A stretch of DNA of 64,000 nt from Streptomyces apocyni (lineage in GTDB: Bacteria > Actinomycetota > Actinomycetes > Streptomycetales > Streptomycetaceae): positions 104,815 through 168,814 of the forward strand of contig NZ_WHOM01000062.1 of NCBI RefSeq assembly GCF_009739465.1, read 5' to 3'. Both the position numbers and the translations under genes were made by a program. The notes beneath the pieces are model-generated. The model ran no database searches and was not told the origin of the DNA. It worked only from the letters and a program-made list of their open reading frames with translations. Shown here in pieces: positions 57,529 through 64,000 of this stretch (positions are counted from its first letter, which is position 1; each line of letters opens with the position of its first letter).

Positions 57529-60300
57529 CTACGGCAGTGGCTGCTCGGCCCAGATGACCTTGCCGCCGGTGGTGTAGCGCGTGCCCCAGCGTTCGGCGAA
57601 CTGGGAGACGAGGAACAGGCCGCGGCCGCCCTCGTCCGTGGCGGACGCGTAGCGGAGATGAGGCGAGGTGCTGCTGCCGTCGGACACCTCGCAGAACAGG
57701 CTGGAATCGACGCGGATCAGCCGGACGCCGATAGGGCTGCTGCCGTGGCGTACGGCGTTGGTTATCAGCTCGCTGAGCACCAACTCGGTCGTGAACGTCA
57801 GGTCATCCAGCCCCCACTGTTCGAGCTGCCGGGTGACGGCGCCGCGCATCTCCGGCACGGCCGCCGGGTCGTACGGCACGTCCCACTGGGCGACGTGTTC
57901 GGCGCCCAGCCGGTGGGTGCGGGCGACGAGCAGGGCGATGTCGTCGGTCTGACGGGTGAGCATCAGCGCGTCGAGCACGGCCGCGCAGGTCTCCTCGGGT
58001 GTCCGGCCGGGGTGGGCGAGAGCATCACGCAGCAGCCCAAGACCGACGTCGATGTCCCGCTCGCGGTGCTCGATGAGCCCGTCGGTGTAGAGGACCAGCC
58101 TGCTGCCCTCGGACAGTTGCAGTTCGGCCGTCTCGAAGGGCAGGCCCCCGAGGCCGAGGGGCGGACCGGCGGGCAGCTCGGGGAACTCCACCGTGCCGTC
58201 CGGGCGGACCAGCGCGGGCAGGGGGTGGCCCGCCCGCGCCAGGGAGCAACGGCCGGAGACCGCGTCGTAGATCGCGTAGAGGCAGGTGGCCCCCATGATC
58301 CCGTCGCCGCCGTTCGCCCCCGCGTCGTCCTGGGACATACGGTCGACCAGGTCGTCGAGGTGCCCGAGGAGTTCGTCCGGCGGCAGGTCCAGCGTGGAGA
58401 AGTTGTGGACGGCAGTACGGAGTCGGCCCATGGTGGCGGCGGCGTGCAGGCCGTGGCCGACCACATCGCCCACGACCAGCGCGATACGCGCGCCCGGCAG
58501 CGGGATGACGTCGAACCAGTCTCCGCCCACCCCGGCCTGCGCGGGCAGATAGCGGTAGGCGACATCGAGCGCGCCCTGCTGGGGCAGACCCCGCGGCAGC
58601 AGGCTGCGCTGCAGCGTCACCGCCATGGCGTGCTCACGGGTGTAGCGGCGGGCGTTGTCGATACACACCGCCGCATGGCCGACCAGCTCCTCGGCGAGGG
58701 ACACGTCTTCGTCCTCGAAAGGCTCGGGCTTCTCCGAGCGCCAGAACGTGGCGACCCCCATGACGACGCCCCGAGCCCGCAGCGGGACCGTCATCATCGA
58801 ATGGATTCCGTAGTCGACGATCGCCCGGGCGCGTTCGGGATCCTGCTGCTGCCAGCCGGAGAAGTCGGGCAGGTGAGCTTCGAGCGCCGGCTGCCCGGTT
58901 CCGAAGCCGAAGGCCTGCGGCGTGCTGGAGGCGAAGTCGATCAGCTCGCCCAGCGGGTACAGGGGGTGGTCATCCCGGGTGCCTCTGATGGCCGTACGAC
59001 GCACCCCCGTGTCCACCGGCTCCTCACCGCGCAGGACGGAATCCACCAGATCGACCGAGGCGAAGTCGGCGAAACGGGGCACCGCGAACTCCGTGAGTTC
59101 CTCGGCCGTCCGCACCACGTCGAGGGTGGTGCCAACCCGTACGCCCCCCTCGTACAACAACCTCAGGCGTGACTGCGCCACCTCGGCCCTGCCGGAGAGC
59201 TCGCTCAGCTCGGTGGAGTCCCGCAGCGTCACGACCGTTCCGGGCTGCCCTCCGAAGCGGTCGATGGGGCGCTGATTGACGGCCAGCAGCCGGTCCCCGG
59301 CAGGATGCACCTCATCGGTGACGACGCTTCCCGAGGCGAGCAGGTGGGCGGTGCGCGGTTCGAGGCCCAGATCGGCGACATCCCGGCCCTCCGCGTCGTG
59401 GGGCAGGGCGAGCAGCCGGCGTGCCTCGTCGTTGGCGAGCAGCAGTCGGCCGTGGCCGTCCGTGATGAGCACGCCTTCGCGGACCGCGTGCAGAACCGCG
59501 TCGTGGTGCTCGTACATACGGGTCATCTCGACGGGGCCGAGGCCGTGGGTCTGTCGTCGCAACCGCCGGGTCACCAGCGCCGTCCCGGCCATGGACACGA
59601 GGAGCGCGCCGACTCCGACGCCGAAGACGAGTGGCAGCTGCCGGTCGACCAGACTGGTCACGCTGGCGACCTTGAGGCCGGCCGAGACCAGAGCCACGAC
59701 CTCGCCGTCCGCGGCGGTGACGGGCACCGTCGCCTGCATCTCGTGGCCGAGGGGGCCCTGGACGCTCTCGATGAAGGTGCGGCCCTCCAGCGACGGTTCG
59801 ATGGTGCCGACGAACCGCTCCCCGATGAGCTCCGGCCTGGGGTGGGTGTAGCGAATTCCGTTGGTGTCCATGACCACGATGAAGTCGACCTCGGCCTCCT
59901 TCCGCGCCCGCTCGGTCAGCGGCTGGAGCACCCTGGCGGGATCGGGCGACTGAACTACCTCCGGGAGCCCCGGCGCGTGCGCGAATGCCTGGGCGGCGGC
60001 GACCGAGCGGGCACGGGCCTCCCGGACGCTGTCGCTCCGCGACTGCAGGACGAGAGCCCACACCGCGCCGATGACCAACAGCAACAGGACTGCCACCTGC
60101 AGGATGAACACCTGCCCTGAGACAGTGCGCACGCTCAGTAGGTCCCGCCCCCACCGCCTTGACGGCTGAGGGGGGATCCCGTGCTCATGGTGAGCGTCCT
60201 GCTCGTGCCCCGAACTCGGACGCTTCCGTCGGCTGTGTGTACGCCAGCCGGTGTGTGACTGACCGGACGCCGCCCGGGATCGGCCAAAACGTCCGATCAT
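57529..60300 (-). CDS. SpoIIE-family Ser phosphatase with sensor, PAS, GAF and kinase-like domains
   Basis: A 923-residue multi-domain protein. Order: basic N-terminus; membrane helix (FILQVAVLLLLVIGAVWALV); an outside Cache-like sensor with DTNGIRYTHPRPELIGERFV; a second helix (LPLVFGVGVGALLVSMAGTA); PAS region (VREGVLITDGHGRLLLANDE); GAF region around IHSMMTVPLRARGVVMGVAT; PP2C/SpoIIE domain with GGDWFDVIPLPGARIALVVG and SRLVLYTDGLIEHRERDID; and a C-terminal HATPase domain (TTELVLSELITNAVRHGS, GGRGLFLVSQFAERWG). It probably controls anti-sigma or sigma factor partners in response to an outside ligand. The ATG at 60300 lacks a strong ribosome site; an upstream start at 60366 exists. Confidence 0.93.
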   Translation of the reverse strand: MIGRFGRSRAASGQSHTGWRTHSRRKRPSSGHEQDAHHEHGIPPQPSRRWGRDLLSVRTVSGQVFILQVAVLLLLVIGAVWALVLQSRSDSVREARARSVAAAQAFAHAPGLPEVVQSPDPARVLQPLTERARKEAEVDFIVVMDTNGIRYTHPRPELIGERFVGTIEPSLEGRTFIESVQGPLGHEMQATVPVTAADGEVVALVSAGLKVASVTSLVDRQLPLVFGVGVGALLVSMAGTALVTRRLRRQTHGLGPVEMTRMYEHHDAVLHAVREGVLITDGHGRLLLANDEARRLLALPHDAEGRDVADLGLEPRTAHLLASGSVVTDEVHPAGDRLLAVNQRPIDRFGGQPGTVVTLRDSTELSELSGRAEVAQSRLRLLYEGGVRVGTTLDVVRTAEELTEFAVPRFADFASVDLVDSVLRGEEPVDTGVRRTAIRGTRDDHPLYPLGELIDFASSTPQAFGFGTGQPALEAHLPDFSGWQQQDPERARAIVDYGIHSMMTVPLRARGVVMGVATFWRSEKPEPFEDEDVSLAEELVGHAAVCIDNARRYTREHAMAVTLQRSLLPRGLPQQGALDVAYRYLPAQAGVGGDWFDVIPLPGARIALVVGDVVGHGLHAAATMGRLRTAVHNFSTLDLPPDELLGHLDDLVDRMSQDDAGANGGDGIMGATCLYAIYDAVSGRCSLARAGHPLPALVRPDGTVEFPELPAGPPLGLGGLPFETAELQLSEGSRLVLYTDGLIEHRERDIDVGLGLLRDALAHPGRTPEETCAAVLDALMLTRQTDDIALLVARTHRLGAEHVAQWDVPYDPAAVPEMRGAVTRQLEQWGLDDLTFTTELVLSELITNAVRHGSSPIGVRLIRVDSSLFCEVSDGSSTSPHLRYASATDEGGRGLFLVSQFAERWGTRYTTGGKVIWAEQPLP

Positions 60301-60459
60301 ATGCGTATTTCTACCACATGCTCCGGCGGCGCAGACTGCCACGCGGCCACGTGGCCACGCGGCCACGCAAGGGCGAAGGCCCGACCGGGTGCGGCAGGCC
60401 GAGCCCCACCACCGCGACCAGGAACCCCACCCTCACGAAGTAGCCGCCCGGAACGGCGA

Positions 60460-60491
60460 GGAGCCCGGCCGTGGTCACGGCCGGGCTCCTT
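60460..60491 (-). terminator. Terminator of the YbjN-like gene
   Basis: AGGAGCCCGGCCGTG and CACGGCCGGGCTCCT are perfect 15-bp arms, about 20 bp after the YbjN stop on the leftward strand. The adjoining 60301-60440 stretch holds a short GGCCACG-type repeat (near 60341-60365) and no gene. Confidence 0.85.
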
Positions 60492-60510
60492 GCCACAGGT
60501 CAGAACCCGC

Positions 60511-61050
60511 TCACTCCTCGTCAGGCTTCTCCGCCGAGTCGATCTCGTCGACCAGGCCCAGGTGCTCCACCAGCCAGCGGTCGAACTCGATCGCGGCCCG
60601 AACCCAGCTGACCGTCGAGGAGACGAAGTGCTCCAGGCTGACGCCGGTACCGATCAGCATCTGCGCCTCACCGATCAGCCGGACGGTGGTGGGACCACCC
60701 TCCTGCTCATGGGTGTGGCTGTAGACCTTGGGCCACAGGGTGCGGCGGTTCCAGTCGTCGATCGCGTCCAGGATCTGTGCCTTGGACTCGATCGCGTGCG
60801 GACGGTCGTAGAACGTACGCACGGAGAAGACCTGCTGGTCGTCCTCGCCACGGAACATGAAGTACGTGCGGAAGTTCTCCCACGGCGCCGCGAGGTCGCC
60901 CTCTTCGTCGACGACGTGCTTGAGCTCCATCTGGTCCAGGAGCTGCTTGACCAGATCCTGGTCCGGGACGACAGGGCCCGCCGGTCCTGAACCCTGCTGT
61001 GGGTCGGGCTGTGCCCCGAAATTGGGAATCGAGGACGGGTCGATGCTCAC
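60511..61050 (-). CDS. YbjN domain protein
   Basis: A 179-residue cytosolic protein. The GTG at 61050 has GAAGGGA eight bases before it. It contains LLDQMELKHVVDEEGDLAAP, FRTYFMFRGEDDQQVFSVRT and LIGEAQMLIGTGVSLEHFVS, matching the actinobacterial YbjN/type III chaperone-like family. Function is not established; it is conserved beside clpB in Streptomyces, suggesting a stress-related role. Confidence 0.9.
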   Translation of the reverse strand: MSIDPSSIPNFGAQPDPQQGSGPAGPVVPDQDLVKQLLDQMELKHVVDEEGDLAAPWENFRTYFMFRGEDDQQVFSVRTFYDRPHAIESKAQILDAIDDWNRRTLWPKVYSHTHEQEGGPTTVRLIGEAQMLIGTGVSLEHFVSSTVSWVRAAIEFDRWLVEHLGLVDEIDSAEKPDEE

Positions 61051-61183
61051 GTGCTTGGTCCCTTCGTACGGATTCCGCCATCCTCCCCCATGCCGGGCGG
61101 GGTCCCGCAACCCTGGGCGGGAAAAGGCCGACATTCAGCGCCAAGCCAAACCCGACCGGGCCCCGAGAGGTCCCGACACCGCC

Positions 61184-63823
<2,640 letters not shown>

Positions 63824-63892
63824 AGTCCGCTCTCCTCCTCTGACTGACCTTGCTTGCTGAACTTACTGACTGACTCAACCAACATACACAAA

Positions 63893-63913
63893 GTTGAGCC
63901 TATTCCACTCAAG
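63893..63913 (-). promoter_or_regulatory. HAIR element (HspR operator) upstream of clpB
   Basis: GTTGAGC-N7-ACTCAAG matches the HspR-associated inverted repeat consensus CTTGAGT-N7-ACTCAAG at 12 of 14 positions. It lies about 70 bp upstream of the clpB GTG. HspR is known to repress clpB in Streptomyces under non-stress conditions. A further half-site-like ACTCAAC is at 63873-63879. The remaining upstream sequence to 64000 shows no gene. Confidence 0.85.
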
Positions 63914-64000
63914 TCAGTACGCCAGCGGAGGCAACAGAGGCAGTGGAGGCAACGGCGACGAAGCTAACCCCGGACACACAAACGCACAGCGGCGCCACCG

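Overview
The window is high-GC DNA with strong third-position G/C bias, GTG/ATG starts, many ATGA/GTGA overlaps and Streptomyces-type families (XRE/DUF397 pairs, SpoIIE-family phosphatases, DUF2617, DUF3151, HspR-type clpB control). It reads as chromosomal DNA of a Streptomyces or close relative. Core markers include purA, fbaA, pyrE and clpB. No rRNA, tRNA, CRISPR array, transposase or integrase was seen.

Layout. (1) 0-12 kb: two tandem membrane Ser/Thr kinases, then an operon ending in a 1568-residue WXG/RHS polymorphic toxin with an AT-richer C-terminal effector tip and a small immunity candidate, then a DUF1266-type gene. (2) 12-24.6 kb: small hypotheticals, a DUF397/XRE pair, purA, a lipid-kinase-like gene, a MarR/GbsR-type regulator divergent from an ABC exporter with a perfect palindrome between them, a P450, a NarL-type two-component system and an NmrA-like reductase. 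(3) 24.7-27.9 kb: a tryptophan-to-anthranilate (kynurenine) operon. (4) 28-36.7 kb: a membrane/glycosyl-transfer neighbourhood with a cytochrome b561-molybdopterin oxidoreductase, methyltransferase, DUF2064 protein, GT2, OmpR-type two-component system and sugar epimerase. (5) 36.8-44.5 kb: core metabolism and conserved hypotheticals. (6) 44.6-57.5 kb: an aminotransferase, an approximately 11-kb accessory gene cluster, and a truncated second copy of the aminotransferase. (7) 57.5-64 kb: SpoIIE-type phosphatase, YbjN protein and clpB under a HAIR element.

The main discovery candidate is the 45.8-57.0 kb island. It encodes a SidA/PvdA-family N-hydroxylase, a diaminobutyrate-type aminotransferase, a MetA-type acyltransferase whose specificity residue predicts acetyl-CoA, an ATP-grasp ligase, an MFS transporter, a small cupin, a stand-alone ketosynthase and an MmyB-like regulator with two matching palindromes nearby. 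An aspartokinase and a TauD-like dioxygenase in the same operon are decayed. The logic suggests an aspartate-semialdehyde/2,4-diaminobutyrate-derived N-hydroxy amino acid product that I cannot match with confidence to a known cluster. The flanking full and truncated aminotransferases mark its insertion point.

A second pattern is that many core genes carry in-frame short tandem repeats (6-, 9-, 15- or 18-bp units), whereas the island genes do not, which supports a separate origin for the island.
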